Assembly: GCA_003576905.1 (NCBI GenBank)
Contig: QEVG01000005.1
Location: forward strand, 142,424-206,423
Reading direction: 5' to 3'
Source: Planctomycetota bacterium
Lineage (GTDB): Bacteria > Planctomycetota > Phycisphaerae > UBA1845 > UTPLA1
DNA: 64,000 nucleotides
Part shown: positions 1-8,001 of the stretch, piece by piece
How positions within the stretch are numbered: position 1 is the first letter of the stretch
Layout: each line of letters begins with the position of its first letter
The notes under the pieces: model-generated
What the model saw: only the letters and a program-made list of their open reading frames with translations
Database searches by the model: none
What the model was told of the DNA's origin: nothing
Program-made: the position numbers and the translations under genes

Positions 1-371
1 AGCCGCCTCCGGCCCAGTTTTACAGCGACGGTATTTACGATGGTAAAGACAATGAGGTTTTTACCAGCTATGACACAACCAACTGTCCAGCCGGTGGTCC
101 GGCGTCAAACCTGTCTCATCGGGTCTGTGACGCGAATCAACCGCTGCCGAATCAGGCCAATCATGGCCCGACGCTGGAGGACGAAAATCGGTTCGCCGAG
201 TTCATTCGATCGTTCCGCGCGAGTACGTATAGCCCGACGAATCCGAACGACATCATCCAGCCCCGGCCTGTCAAGGCCGACCGCTTCATTCTCTGGTCCG
301 CCGGCAAGGACGGCATCTGGGGCAACCTCGACGACGTGGCGAACTTCCAGGTGCTCTCGACCGAGCGCTAA
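1..371 (+). CDS. C-terminal end of a pilin-like (type II secretion pseudopilin-type) protein, partial
   Basis: Reading from base 3, an open frame enters from before the window and ends at a TAA at 369-371, giving about 122 residues. The tail contains the stretch KADRFILWSAGKDGIWG followed by NLDDVANFQ. This resembles the C-terminus of GspG-like pseudopilins and of planctomycete prepilin-like proteins, where a 'WSAGPDG' turn precedes an 'ddi' motif. The N-terminal methylation site would lie upstream and cannot be seen. A strong hairpin terminator follows about 45 bp downstream. The pilin link is an inference from the tail only; no partner secretion genes are visible here. Confidence 0.6.
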   Translation, partial: PPPAQFYSDGIYDGKDNEVFTSYDTTNCPAGGPASNLSHRVCDANQPLPNQANHGPTLEDENRFAEFIRSFRASTYSPTNPNDIIQPRPVKADRFILWSAGKDGIWGNLDDVANFQVLSTER

Positions 372-413
372 TCAGGACGCCCGTGCCGCTCAAACGGCAC
401 CACGCATGACGAC

Positions 414-449
414 AAAAAGGCCCCGGGCATCACCTGCCCGGGGCTTTTT
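414..449 (+). terminator. Rho-independent terminator after the pilin-like gene
   Basis: A GC-rich hairpin with arms CCCCGGGCA and TGCCCGGGG around a short loop is preceded by an A run and followed by a T run. It can also act for the minus-strand mqn transcripts that end at 500. Confidence 0.8.
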
Positions 450-499
450 CCGCGCCCCATTGCGCGAAACGTCGCACCCTACGGAGGCCGGTGTGCCCT

Positions 500-1777
500 C
501 TACGCAATCGGCCGATAGTAATAATCCCGCTTCTGCGCCCGCCAGCCTGCATCCTCGATCAGCCGGCGGATCTCCGGCTCCGCCAGCCGATAGGTCGTCC
601 CCGCCGCGCTGACGACATTCTCCTCCATCATCACGCTGCCCATGTCGTTCGCGCCGAAAAAGAGCGCCAGCTGCCCGATCTTCGGGCCCATCGTCACCCA
701 GCTCGACTGTATGTTCGGAATGTTGTCCAGGTACATCCGCGACAGCGCCAGCATCGTCAGGTATTCGTTGGCATCGGCGAGCAGCAGATGCTTCCCGTCA
801 TTTACCGGCCTGCGCCGCATCGCAAGCGCATCGCCCTTCCGGCCGGCCCGGCCCCCGACCGTGTCCCGCTCGCCAGAGCCCGCGAACGGATTCGGCCCAT
901 CACCGCCTTCATTTTGCCGTTTTGACGTTTCTTCCGGCAGCGGCTTCATCCGCCCCAGCGGCGTGTTGTCCGGCTGAAACGTCCAGCAGATATACGCTCC
1001 GAACCCGCCGCCGTTCCCCCGCGCCAGCGACTCATCCTGCAGCTCCCGCAGAAGCCGCAGATGCTCAAACCGCTCGTCCAGCGTCTCCATGTGCCCGAAC
1101 ATCATCGTGCAGCTCGTCTGCATGCCGAGCTTGTGGCACTCCCGCATGACCTCCAGCCATTCCGCCGTCCGCGTCTTCCCGATGCCGATCTTCTCCCGCA
1201 CCCGGTCGCTCAGAATTTCTCCGCCGCCCCCCGGCACGCTCGCCAGCCCCGCTTCCATCAGCCGCGCGAGCACATCGTGAATCGACATATTGAAAATCTG
1301 GTGAAACGCGAAAATCTCCGGCGGGCTGAACGCGTGAATGTGAATCGTCGGGTAGTTCCTGCGGATGAACCGCATCAGCCCCAGGTACCACTCAAAGCTC
1401 AGCCCCTCCGGCCCGTCCGCCGGCACCAGCCCGCCCTGCATGAGAAGCTGCGTCCCGCCGATCGCGATCAGCTCCTCGATCTTCTGCCCGATCTGCCCAT
1501 ATGTCAGCGTGTACCCCGCCGGAAGGTCCGTCCGCCCCGTGTTCATCCCCGGCGGGTCCGCCTTGAAGTTGCAGAAAATGCACTTCGCCGTGCACCAGTT
1601 CGCGTAGTTGATGTTCCGATCGACGACGTACGTCCGGTAGTCCTCCGGGTGCAGCCGCTCCGTCATCGCAAACGCCCGCGCCCCCAGCGCGTGGATCGAC
1701 TCCTCGAAGTACATCGCCCGCAGGTCATCGGTGGTCAGCCGCGCCGCCGCGGTGGGGGGTGTCTGAAGCAGCGTCAT
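500..1777 (-). CDS. mqnC: MqnC, cyclic dehypoxanthine futalosine synthase (radical SAM), with an extra loop
   Basis: Radical SAM enzyme that cyclises dehypoxanthine futalosine in the futalosine route to menaquinone; cytoplasmic. The 425 residues contain the CX3CX2C cluster motif (CTAKCIFC, about residue 63), the conserved GGTQLLMQGG, PGGGGEIL and TMMFGHMET blocks, and a C-terminal NIQSSWVTMGPKIGQLAL block that separates MqnC from MqnE. The family is usually about 360-380 residues. Here the segment between the 'FQPDNTPLGR' strand and the 'LDNIPN' helix is enlarged by roughly 40-45 hydrophilic Gly/Arg/Asp-rich residues (about 270-315). The start ATG overlaps the mqnA stop codon (ATGA), so the two are translationally coupled. 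MqnE lies about 13 kb away. Confidence 0.92.
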   Translation of the reverse strand: MTLLQTPPTAAARLTTDDLRAMYFEESIHALGARAFAMTERLHPEDYRTYVVDRNINYANWCTAKCIFCNFKADPPGMNTGRTDLPAGYTLTYGQIGQKIEELIAIGGTQLLMQGGLVPADGPEGLSFEWYLGLMRFIRRNYPTIHIHAFSPPEIFAFHQIFNMSIHDVLARLMEAGLASVPGGGGEILSDRVREKIGIGKTRTAEWLEVMRECHKLGMQTSCTMMFGHMETLDERFEHLRLLRELQDESLARGNGGGFGAYICWTFQPDNTPLGRMKPLPEETSKRQNEGGDGPNPFAGSGERDTVGGRAGRKGDALAMRRRPVNDGKHLLLADANEYLTMLALSRMYLDNIPNIQSSWVTMGPKIGQLALFFGANDMGSVMMEENVVSAAGTTYRLAEPEIRRLIEDAGWRAQKRDYYYRPIA

Positions 1778-2577
1778 GTCTCAAAAAGCCCGCGGCGCTC
1801 GGCCATGTGAAAGAACCGGTCCATGCCCGCCCGCATCCCCGGCGTCAGCTTGAATTTCATGATCTCGCACAGGTACTTCACCGCCAGCTCCGCCGGCCAG
1901 CCGTGCTCCGCCGCCGCCCGAAGCGCGATCCCCCGCGCATCCGATACGCCCTTGTCCCGCGCCGCGTTCAGGATCCGCGCCGCCCGCGACAGGTCCGCTT
2001 CCTTCCGCCCGTACCACGCCGCGAACACGAACGGCAGATCGGTCAGATGCTTCCACGCCGCCCCCAGGTCCACCTCAAAACCGAACCCCCGCGGCGCCCG
2101 TGTCACCACCTTGTCACCAATCAGCAGGATCGCGTCCACGCTCCGGTCGTCGTCCGGCGTCCCGCCGCCCCACGCCACGACCTCCACCCGCCGGTCGTAC
2201 AGCTCCAGCCAGATCAGCCGCGCCAATACGACCGACGTATGCGAATCCCCGTCCACGTGCAGCCGTTCCACCCGGTCCGGCGGACGACGCGAATACACCC
2301 GAACCGTCAGCGTCTCCCCGTCGCTCGCGATGCATCCGTCCGAGACCGCCCGTAGCCGCTCCCGGTTCCGCCAGTAATCCACCACCGGCAGAAGCGCCGC
2401 CTCGCATTCCCCCCCGTCCAGCATCCCGATCAGCCGGGAGGGCACCTCCGGCCGAACCGCCACCGCCTCATACCCCGGAAGGTACTCCCGCAGCGGACGC
2501 GAATTCAGAAATGATACGACGCCGAACGTGATGAGCCGTGGGGCAGGGGGGCTTGCCAGAACCGAGCTTTGCGACAT
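1774..2577 (-). CDS. mqnA: MqnA, chorismate dehydratase
   Basis: First enzyme of the futalosine menaquinone pathway: dehydrates chorismate to 3-[(1-carboxyvinyl)oxy]benzoate. It has the periplasmic-binding-protein fold of the MqnA/MqnD family. The opening GVVSFLNSRPL block, the EVPSRLIGMLDGGECEAALLPVVDY segment (quoted in part: EVPSRLIGML) and the later SHTSVVLARL block match MqnA. The frame is open for 44 codons further upstream, but I chose the start at 2577 because AAGGAAG lies just before this ATG. This gives 267 residues, close to the family's usual 260-280. The stop overlaps the mqnC start by 4 bp. No regulatory site is obvious upstream. Confidence 0.9.
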   Translation of the reverse strand: MSQSSVLASPPAPRLITFGVVSFLNSRPLREYLPGYEAVAVRPEVPSRLIGMLDGGECEAALLPVVDYWRNRERLRAVSDGCIASDGETLTVRVYSRRPPDRVERLHVDGDSHTSVVLARLIWLELYDRRVEVVAWGGGTPDDDRSVDAILLIGDKVVTRAPRGFGFEVDLGAAWKHLTDLPFVFAAWYGRKEADLSRAARILNAARDKGVSDARGIALRAAAEHGWPAELAVKYLCEIMKFKLTPGMRAGMDRFFHMAERRGLFET

Positions 2578-2783
2578 CTTCCTTGCTTTCTCTCGCGCCG
2601 GGCGGCCCGTGCCGGCAGGCGGATTATACGTCCCCCCGCCCGCCCGGCCATTCGCCCCGCGGCCCCACGGTATTTTCATCCGCTTTGAAAGCCACCGCCC
2701 CGCGCCCATTGCGGTATCACTCTGCGGACGCTACTTATTGTGTCGGGCTCGCGGATTGGCGTTTTGCGGCAAGGAGTCGCCTC

Positions 2784-2945
2784 ATGGATACCGGGACCGA
2801 AAACCAGTTTCAACTGGCCCTGATCGACCTCGCCTTTCAGTTCGTCGGCCTCTTTCTGAACATCATCCTCAGCCTCTTCCAGGGCATTACCACCGAGGCC
2901 CTCACGCAGCTCTTCAACAGCCTCTTCGGCGGCACGTCCGCCTGA
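2784..2945 (+). CDS. Small 53-residue membrane peptide, unknown
   Basis: A short frame with a well-placed AAGGAG at 2771-2776 before the ATG. The product has one long hydrophobic segment (about residues 13-35, LALIDLAFQFVGLFLNIIL) and a polar C-terminus ending FGGTSA, so it is probably a single-span membrane peptide. It is divergent from mqnA (start-to-start gap about 200 bp) and convergent with the DinB-like gene, 4 bp away. I do not recognise a family. The ribosome binding site and membrane helix support it being real; conservation elsewhere is unknown. Confidence 0.55.
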   Translation: MDTGTENQFQLALIDLAFQFVGLFLNIILSLFQGITTEALTQLFNSLFGGTSA

Positions 2946-2949
2946 CCCG

Positions 2950-3486
2950 CTACGGCACGTCCGCCTTCCGCCCGTCGCGCCGGTGCCCCTTCTCGTCGTA
3001 CAGGCTCAGGTCAACGTCCAGCAGCCATTTCGTCGTCGTCACGATCTGCCCCGTATGAAACGCGAAGTGCTCCACCACGTGCATCACCGCCGCCACCCCG
3101 CTCACCGTGTACGCCTGAATCCGGTACTCCCGCATCAGGTCATCCGGCGTCAGCCCCTCAATCACCCCGCAGACCTCGCGCACCGCCGCATCCAGCCCCG
3201 CGACGGCCTCCTCCTTCCGCACGCTCTCCCGCGCGTCGAATTCTCCCTGCCGATCGCGCTCGACCGGCCGCCCGGCCAGCCCCCCGAGAATCCACTGCCG
3301 GATGTTCCCCGTCAGGTGCAGCACCAGGTTCGCGACGCTGTTGCTCCGCTCGTTCGGCCGATACCACGCCTGCTCCTCCGAAAGGAGCGCCGCGCAGCGC
3401 TTTATCTGCGCCAGATGGTCCCGCAGCTTCTCCCCCGCATAGCCGCAGAACTCCCTGCATACATCCCTCTCGCTCATGCCCGCCAT
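2950..3486 (-). CDS. DinB/YfiT-like four-helix protein
   Basis: The 178-residue protein fits the DinB superfamily (DUF1572/DUF664 type), a four-helix bundle that often binds a metal through three histidines. Candidate ligands are in NLVLHLTGNIRQW (about residue 54), and in the HVVEHFAFHTGQI segment (about residue 141). The family includes thiol transferases and many proteins of unknown role, so no reaction is assigned. The start could be the first ATG (3486) or the fourth codon (3477). The pdxB-like gene starts about 40 bp away on the other strand, so the two probably share a divergent promoter region. Confidence 0.75.
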   Translation of the reverse strand: MAGMSERDVCREFCGYAGEKLRDHLAQIKRCAALLSEEQAWYRPNERSNSVANLVLHLTGNIRQWILGGLAGRPVERDRQGEFDARESVRKEEAVAGLDAAVREVCGVIEGLTPDDLMREYRIQAYTVSGVAAVMHVVEHFAFHTGQIVTTTKWLLDVDLSLYDEKGHRRDGRKADVP

Positions 3487-3526
3487 GATACGCCGCGCCC
3501 CCTCGCCCGGCTATGATGCCTCCGCC

Positions 3527-4654
3527 ATGCGCATCCTCATCGACGAAGCCGTCTGGCAGGCCCGCGCCCTCTTCTCCGATCTCGGCGAGATCCGCACCTT
3601 CTCCGGCCGCGCGCTCTCCCCGGACGATCTCCGCGCCGCCGATGCTCTCATCGTCCGCTCCGTCACCCGCGTCGATGCCGCGCTCCTCGCGGGGTCCCCT
3701 GTCCGCTTCGTCGGGACGGTCACCAGCGGCGCGGATCACATCGACACCGCACTCCTCGCCGAACGCGACATCCGTTTCGCCGACGCCGCCGGCACCAACA
3801 GCCGCCCCGTCGCCGAATATGTCCTCGCCGCCATCCTCCTGCTCTGCGAGCGCGCCGCGGTGGTTCCCGCCTCGCGTACCCTCGGCGTCGTCGGTGTCGG
3901 GCGGATCGGCTCGATCGTCCGTGAGTGGGCCGCCGCCCTCGGCATGTCCGTCCTCGCCTGCGATCCGCCCCTCGCCGCGTCCGGCCGCCCCGGTCTGGTG
4001 GACCTCTCCGCCCTCGCCTCCGCCGATATCCTCACCTTCCACGTCCCCCTGACCGACACCGGCCCATACGCCACCCGCGGCATGCTGGACCATGCCTTCC
4101 TTGCCCGCCTCCGCCCCGGAACCATCCTCATCAACACCGCCCGCGGAGAGATTTTCCGCCCGCCCGCCCTCCTCGCGTCGCTTCCCGGTTTGAGCCTCGG
4201 CCCCGCCGTCGTGGATGTCTGGCCGGGCGAGCCGCGGGTCGATCCTGCATGCGTCCGCGCGGCCGCCGTCGCCACGCCCCACGTCGCCGGCTACACCGCC
4301 GAGGCCAAGGAGCGTGCCGCCGTGTTGATCCGCGAAAAGCTCGCCGCCTGGCTCGGCCGGCCCGTCCGGCCGCCCCCGGCGCGGCCCCCGTCCGACGCCG
4401 GTGACATTACTGTGTCACCTGCAAAAAAGGCCTGGCCCGCCGCCGCCGAAGTCCTGTGCCGCGCCACCGGCATCCTCGACGCCGACCGCCGCTTCCGCGC
4501 GTCCCTCGCCGCAGAGGACCCCGCCGCCGCCTTTGACGCCCTTCGGGCCGCCTGCGCGCGGCGCAGAGAGTTCGCCGCGTTCCGCGTCCGCGGCCTCGAT
4601 GCCGGCGACCCCGCCGCGGTTTGGCTCTCGTCAGTCGGCTTTCGCCTGGGCTGA
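3527..4654 (+). CDS. pdxB: 4-phosphoerythronate dehydrogenase-like (PdxB) D-2-hydroxyacid dehydrogenase
   Basis: NAD-dependent dehydrogenase of the D-isomer-specific 2-hydroxyacid family. Visible features are the substrate-domain 'TSGADHIDT' block, the Rossmann motif GVVGVGRIG (about residue 125), the catalytic Arg in NTARGEIF, the Glu in VWPGEPRVD and the His in TPHVAGYT. The TPHVAGYT/AEAKERA block and the 375-residue length fit PdxB (about 380), which makes vitamin B6 precursors. The C-terminal part (after about residue 285) is weaker and Ala/Arg-rich. I chose the start MRILIDEAVW because PdxB begins this way; the frame extends 17 codons upstream into the divergent DinB-like gene. It could be another hydroxyacid dehydrogenase. 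Confidence 0.78.
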   Translation: MRILIDEAVWQARALFSDLGEIRTFSGRALSPDDLRAADALIVRSVTRVDAALLAGSPVRFVGTVTSGADHIDTALLAERDIRFADAAGTNSRPVAEYVLAAILLLCERAAVVPASRTLGVVGVGRIGSIVREWAAALGMSVLACDPPLAASGRPGLVDLSALASADILTFHVPLTDTGPYATRGMLDHAFLARLRPGTILINTARGEIFRPPALLASLPGLSLGPAVVDVWPGEPRVDPACVRAAAVATPHVAGYTAEAKERAAVLIREKLAAWLGRPVRPPPARPPSDAGDITVSPAKKAWPAAAEVLCRATGILDADRRFRASLAAEDPAAAFDALRAACARRREFAAFRVRGLDAGDPAAVWLSSVGFRLG

Positions 4655-5363
4655 GGGCCGCGCGCCCGGCCCGCTTTCCGCGTGAGTCCCGCGCCCGAAA
4701 GCTCGCATGAAAGAGGGCAGGGGCCTTCGTCCCGGCTGCCGGGCATCCCCGGCAGGCCGCGCAAAACCGGCCCCCGGCCCCCGAAAGCGGGGCGGCCCGA
4801 AGTCAGGATTTCCCGTAACCTGCGGCCCTGCAATAGGTTAAGGCTATGGTAAAAATGACGTTTTCAACCCCTGGACGGCTTGAATTGGTCATGCCCGTCC
4901 GGGTATGATGGTTGTCGAGGGTATGTGCCCGGTTTCGGGTGTCGCCCCGTGGTGCCTTTGCAGAGTCACCGCGCGGCGTGCATATCCTCAAAGCGTTCCC
5001 GCGGCGTCGTGCCGCGCGGGAGCGCCGATCGGGTGAAGCCCTTTACCGGCCTTTTGCAAGAGGGTCGGTCCTGCGGCTTCTAAAAGCGCGCAACGCTCCG
5101 CAAGAGTAACTTGCCGCCGCTTTTATGCAGGCCCGCTTGGTGTTCTCGGCAGTGCGGCGTGTCGGGTGCGCGGGTCAGGGTGGCTCGGGCGGTATGCAGA
5201 ACCGGCCGTGTCAGCCTCGCAATGGAAGGACGGTCCTTCACGCGAGGTTCGAGAGAAGTAACGAGCGACTCATCGCCCCCGGTAAGCATGGGTCGAAGAC
5301 ATCCGGCACTCCGCCGGCTGTCGTCAGAAAAAGTTGCTCGTGAGAGCAGGGAGATTTGAAGTC
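4655..5363 (+). other. 709-bp intergenic region with long leader of the next gene
   Basis: No convincing coding frame. It contains a good sigma-70-type promoter (4880-4909) and a GC-rich hairpin near 4998-5028 (arms around CCGCGGCG and CCGCGCGG). If that promoter is used, the next gene has a leader of about 450 nt. Confidence 0.5.
4880..4909 (+). promoter_or_regulatory. Putative sigma-70-type promoter
   Basis: TTGAAT at 4880-4885, an 18-bp spacer and TATGAT at 4904-4909. It points toward the exported dockerin-like gene at 5364. Confidence 0.5.
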
Positions 5364-6467
5364 ATGAATAAGAGCTCAATGTTTTTGGGCGCCGCTCTGC
5401 TGGCCGTTGTGACCTCGGTCACCGTCGCCCAGGAATCGGCCATCTGGATGGACGCCCGACCGAACAATGCGGCGGGTAATAGCGTGAACAATATTACGGG
5501 TTCCCTCGGTGCTGTGAATCCGTACATTCCCGACAACGTCAACGGCGGCCGCAAGGGCGCGGGCCAGATCCTTCGCCTCGAGCCGGTGCATGCGGATAGC
5601 TCGCACACCGCCAATCCGACGGCCTTCCCGAACCACGACGGCGACGGCGACCGCTCGACCGGTGACCTCTGGGTGTATGTGGACATGAACGATGATGCCG
5701 CCGGCACCGGCGACGTCCTCGCTTCGCTCGGTCTCGATCTCGACCTGACCGCGTCGGGCACCCTCGTCCGCAACACGATCAGCGCGATCAGCTTCGAGCT
5801 GTTCAACGACGGCTCGGTCTTTAACTCGGTCACCCCCACGGGCGGAACGCCCTGGAACAACAAGATCAACGGCTCGCTGGTCGCCGGCTCCCCGCCGGAT
5901 TGGGCCGGCGCCAAGGCCGTCCGCGTCCCGGTCGATCCGGGTCCTGTCTACAATGCCAGCCTCGGCCTCCAGCCGAACAACGGCGTCGGTGCCAACACCA
6001 CGCTGCCCTACCGCGTGGGCAAGCTCCGCGTCACCTCTGGCACGCGAAATTGCTCCTTTGGTGCTCCGTTCAATGCGAATTCGACTTTCACCGTCAAGAT
6101 GAAGGTCAACAACCTGCTCGTCGCCCGCGTCTTCAACGGCGCTGGTGATGTCCCCCCGCAGGAAAACATCAGCTTCGGTTATGACAGCCTCGGCGCGGTC
6201 GAGCTTCCGACCGTCAGCGGCAGCATGAACGGCGCGACCTCGGCCCTGCCCGACGCCACCATCGAGATCCGCATGAAGGGCGACTTCACGGGTGATGGCC
6301 GCGTAACTGGTGGTGACAACGGCGCTTACGCCAACGCCGCCAACGTCGATGCGAGCGATAACCTGCTCCAGACATTCTGTGGCGACTTCACGGGTGACAA
6401 CCGCGTAACGGGCGGTGATACCGGTGGATACAACGCTGCAACGACCGCTTCGGTAAGCTGTCCGTAA
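5364..6467 (+). CDS. Exported protein with two C-terminal dockerin-like repeats
   Basis: The 367-residue protein starts with a signal peptide (MNKSSMFLGAALLAVVTSVT, cleavage after about residue 22, VAQ). A beta-rich body of unknown fold follows. The C-terminus carries two near-identical repeats, GDFTGDGRVTGGDNGAY and GDFTGDNRVTGGDTGGY, about 34 residues apart. These match the Asp-rich calcium-binding loop of type I dockerin/EF-hand repeats. The start has GGAG about 11 bp upstream; an in-frame ATG 30 bp earlier lacks this. A hairpin follows the stop. It is probably secreted or surface-bound; its partner is unknown. The next gene is also exported but has its own promoter. Confidence 0.75.
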   Translation: MNKSSMFLGAALLAVVTSVTVAQESAIWMDARPNNAAGNSVNNITGSLGAVNPYIPDNVNGGRKGAGQILRLEPVHADSSHTANPTAFPNHDGDGDRSTGDLWVYVDMNDDAAGTGDVLASLGLDLDLTASGTLVRNTISAISFELFNDGSVFNSVTPTGGTPWNNKINGSLVAGSPPDWAGAKAVRVPVDPGPVYNASLGLQPNNGVGANTTLPYRVGKLRVTSGTRNCSFGAPFNANSTFTVKMKVNNLLVARVFNGAGDVPPQENISFGYDSLGAVELPTVSGSMNGATSALPDATIEIRMKGDFTGDGRVTGGDNGAYANAANVDASDNLLQTFCGDFTGDNRVTGGDTGGYNAATTASVSCP

Positions 6468-6483
6468 TTCGTTGAGATTCAGG

Positions 6484-6512
6484 CCCGGGGGGCAAGAAAA
6501 TAGCCCCCCGGG
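6484..6512 (+). terminator. Hairpin terminator
   Basis: Perfect 10-bp arms CCCGGGGGGC and GCCCCCCGGG around AAGAAAATA, 16 bp after the dockerin-like gene. There is no long T run, so termination is likely rather than certain. Confidence 0.55.
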
Positions 6513-6516
6513 ACCC

Positions 6517-6545
6517 TTGAATCGCTCGGTTCAGACTGGTAAACT
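6517..6545 (+). promoter_or_regulatory. Putative sigma-70-type promoter for the PEP-CTERM gene
   Basis: TTGAAT at 6517-6522, a 17-bp spacer and TAAACT at 6540-6545, directly after the terminator hairpin. It uses the same TTGAAT -35 as the promoter at 4880. Confidence 0.4.
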
Positions 6546-6716
6546 AGGAGACGAGACATAGGGTCTCGTCCAAAGAGAATCGATAGGTTATTTCTCGTCA
6601 GCTTCGCCAGTTTCGGTCGCCCCCAGAGGATGGATGACGGTCGGCCGGAAGCGAGGGGAAAAAGCGGGAAAGAAAAATTAGATCTCAGACATCTGAGAGA
6701 AAAGGAGATGGAGAAA

Positions 6717-7442
6717 ATGAAGGGTGCAAGAATCTTAGCATTGGCCGCCGCTGCGGTGATCGCAGTGAACGCCTCGGCGAACGCCGCCGGCCGTGTCTGG
6801 TTCGAAGCTGGCGCTGCCAGCCCGAATGGTACGGTCCTGTCGCAGCCCGGCTCCCCCGTGCTGGAACTCCAGTGCGACATCAGCCAGGGTCTCCGCTGTG
6901 ACTGGGTCATCACTGTCCTGTACGAGAACTTCGACGGTGGCGCGTTTAGCTGGGGACTCGATGTTGGTACGACGAGCCCTGAGGATGATGGCAAGTTCAC
7001 GATCAAGAACATTGCCCTCAACACTTCCAGCGCCCTCGTTGCTGGTGGCACCACCCTCGGCGGCATCAATCAGCCCGGTGGCTTGCTCATCAACGCTGCT
7101 GGTGGCGGAAACACCGCCGCGACGGGTGCTCCCGCTGGTCTCTATCAGCTGATGACGTTCACGCTGTCGAAGAACAAGCTGCCCGGCGAGCTCAACACGA
7201 GCCTTATCTATGCCGGTATCCAGGTGCCGGAGTTCGGCGGCAACGACGCCGAAGGTTTCGGTGCTTACGAAGTGATTCAGGTCGGCCCGAATGCTCCGGT
7301 CGCTGGCTACAATCCTTCGCCGTTCTACTGGCCGGGCATCGCCCTTCCGGGCGCTGTCATCGTCGTCCGCAACGTTCCTGAGCCCGCCACCCTCGGCCTG
7401 ATCGGCCTGGGCGCCCTGGCTCTGATCCGCCGCCGCAAGTAA
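6717..7442 (+). CDS. PEP-CTERM sorting-domain exported protein
   Basis: A 241-residue exported protein with signal peptide MKGARILALAAAAVIAVNAS and a textbook PEP-CTERM tail: VPEPATLGLIGLGALAL followed by IRRRK. The tail is a VPEP motif, a membrane helix and a basic end. Such proteins are recognised by exosortase and often end up in extracellular matrix or on the surface. The body is beta-rich and low in cysteine; its function is unknown. AGGAG at 6703-6707 sits 9 bp before the chosen ATG; an ATG at 6708 is in frame but directly abuts this site. A strong terminator follows. No exosortase gene is in the window. Confidence 0.88.
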   Translation: MKGARILALAAAAVIAVNASANAAGRVWFEAGAASPNGTVLSQPGSPVLELQCDISQGLRCDWVITVLYENFDGGAFSWGLDVGTTSPEDDGKFTIKNIALNTSSALVAGGTTLGGINQPGGLLINAAGGGNTAATGAPAGLYQLMTFTLSKNKLPGELNTSLIYAGIQVPEFGGNDAEGFGAYEVIQVGPNAPVAGYNPSPFYWPGIALPGAVIVVRNVPEPATLGLIGLGALALIRRRK

Positions 7443-7483
7443 TTGCCATCGGCTGATTTCAGAACGTCTGAGATAGTCAATCA

Positions 7484-7525
7484 CGCGGCCGAGTCGACAC
7501 CCGTCGCTCGGCCGCGTTCCTTTTT
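7484..7525 (+). terminator. Rho-independent terminator after the PEP-CTERM gene
   Basis: Ten-bp arms CGCGGCCGAG and CTCGGCCGCG, followed within a few bases by TTTTT at 7521-7525. Confidence 0.85.
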
Positions 7526-7734
7526 GCGCTGCCCCCATCTGTCTTATCGCCCCGTGCAGGACGCAGGTACCGTGCCCACAGAACCCTGAGCAAAGGCGAC
7601 CGCGGATTCCCGGCGCGGCCATCCGATCCCGCGCGAGCGCTGGGCAAGCAGTGTGGGCAAAGCCCGGGAGCGCCGCCGCGCCCGGGGGAGGACGCCGTTA
7701 TGCCGTCAATCCGTCATTCGCCCGACCCTGGGAC

Positions 7735-7840
7735 CATTCAGGTTGTTCAGGTTCCATTCAGCTTTCCTGCGCAAGGAAGGCCGACTTTCAGGCAAAAAAA
7801 ATATTATGCGTGCCCCCGTTCAGGTTTGCTTATCCGGACC
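7735..7840 (+). repeat. Dispersed intergenic repeat, copy 1 (about 106 bp)
   Basis: Nearly the same sequence occurs on the minus strand at 63848-63954. The two copies have the same length and roughly 85-90% identity by eye, with perfect runs at both ends (CATTCAGGTTGTTCAGGTT at the start and CCCGTTCAGGTTTGCTTATC near the end). It contains five TTCAGG-like motifs, a TTCCT-GCGCA-AGGAA hairpin and a central A/T-rich block. See copy 2. Confidence 0.85.
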
Positions 7841-8001
7841 TGCCCGTCCCCCCTCCGACCCCAGCCCGACCGGCCCGGTTTTCGTTCTTCCGGTTTTTTC
7901 TGCCCCCTGTTTTCCCTGTTCCCTGTTTCCTCACTCTTCCCTTCCCCCGCGTGTATAATCCCGTGAAGAACCGTTTTCCCACGTTTCTCGAGGGTATTGG
8001 C

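Larger units (their letters stand above)
7443..8001 (+). other. 559-bp intergenic region holding a terminator and a dispersed repeat
   Basis: It holds the terminator at 7484-7525, then the first copy of the dispersed repeat (7735-7840), then a pyrimidine-rich C/T tract (about 7845-7960) up to the next gene. No ribosome binding site supports translation through it, although one frame stays open from 7651. Confidence 0.6.

Noticed and set aside
7651..8001. A 117-codon N-terminal extension of the Pro/Ala-rich protein
   Set aside because: It would translate the dispersed repeat and a C/T tract and would bury the signal peptide inside the protein.
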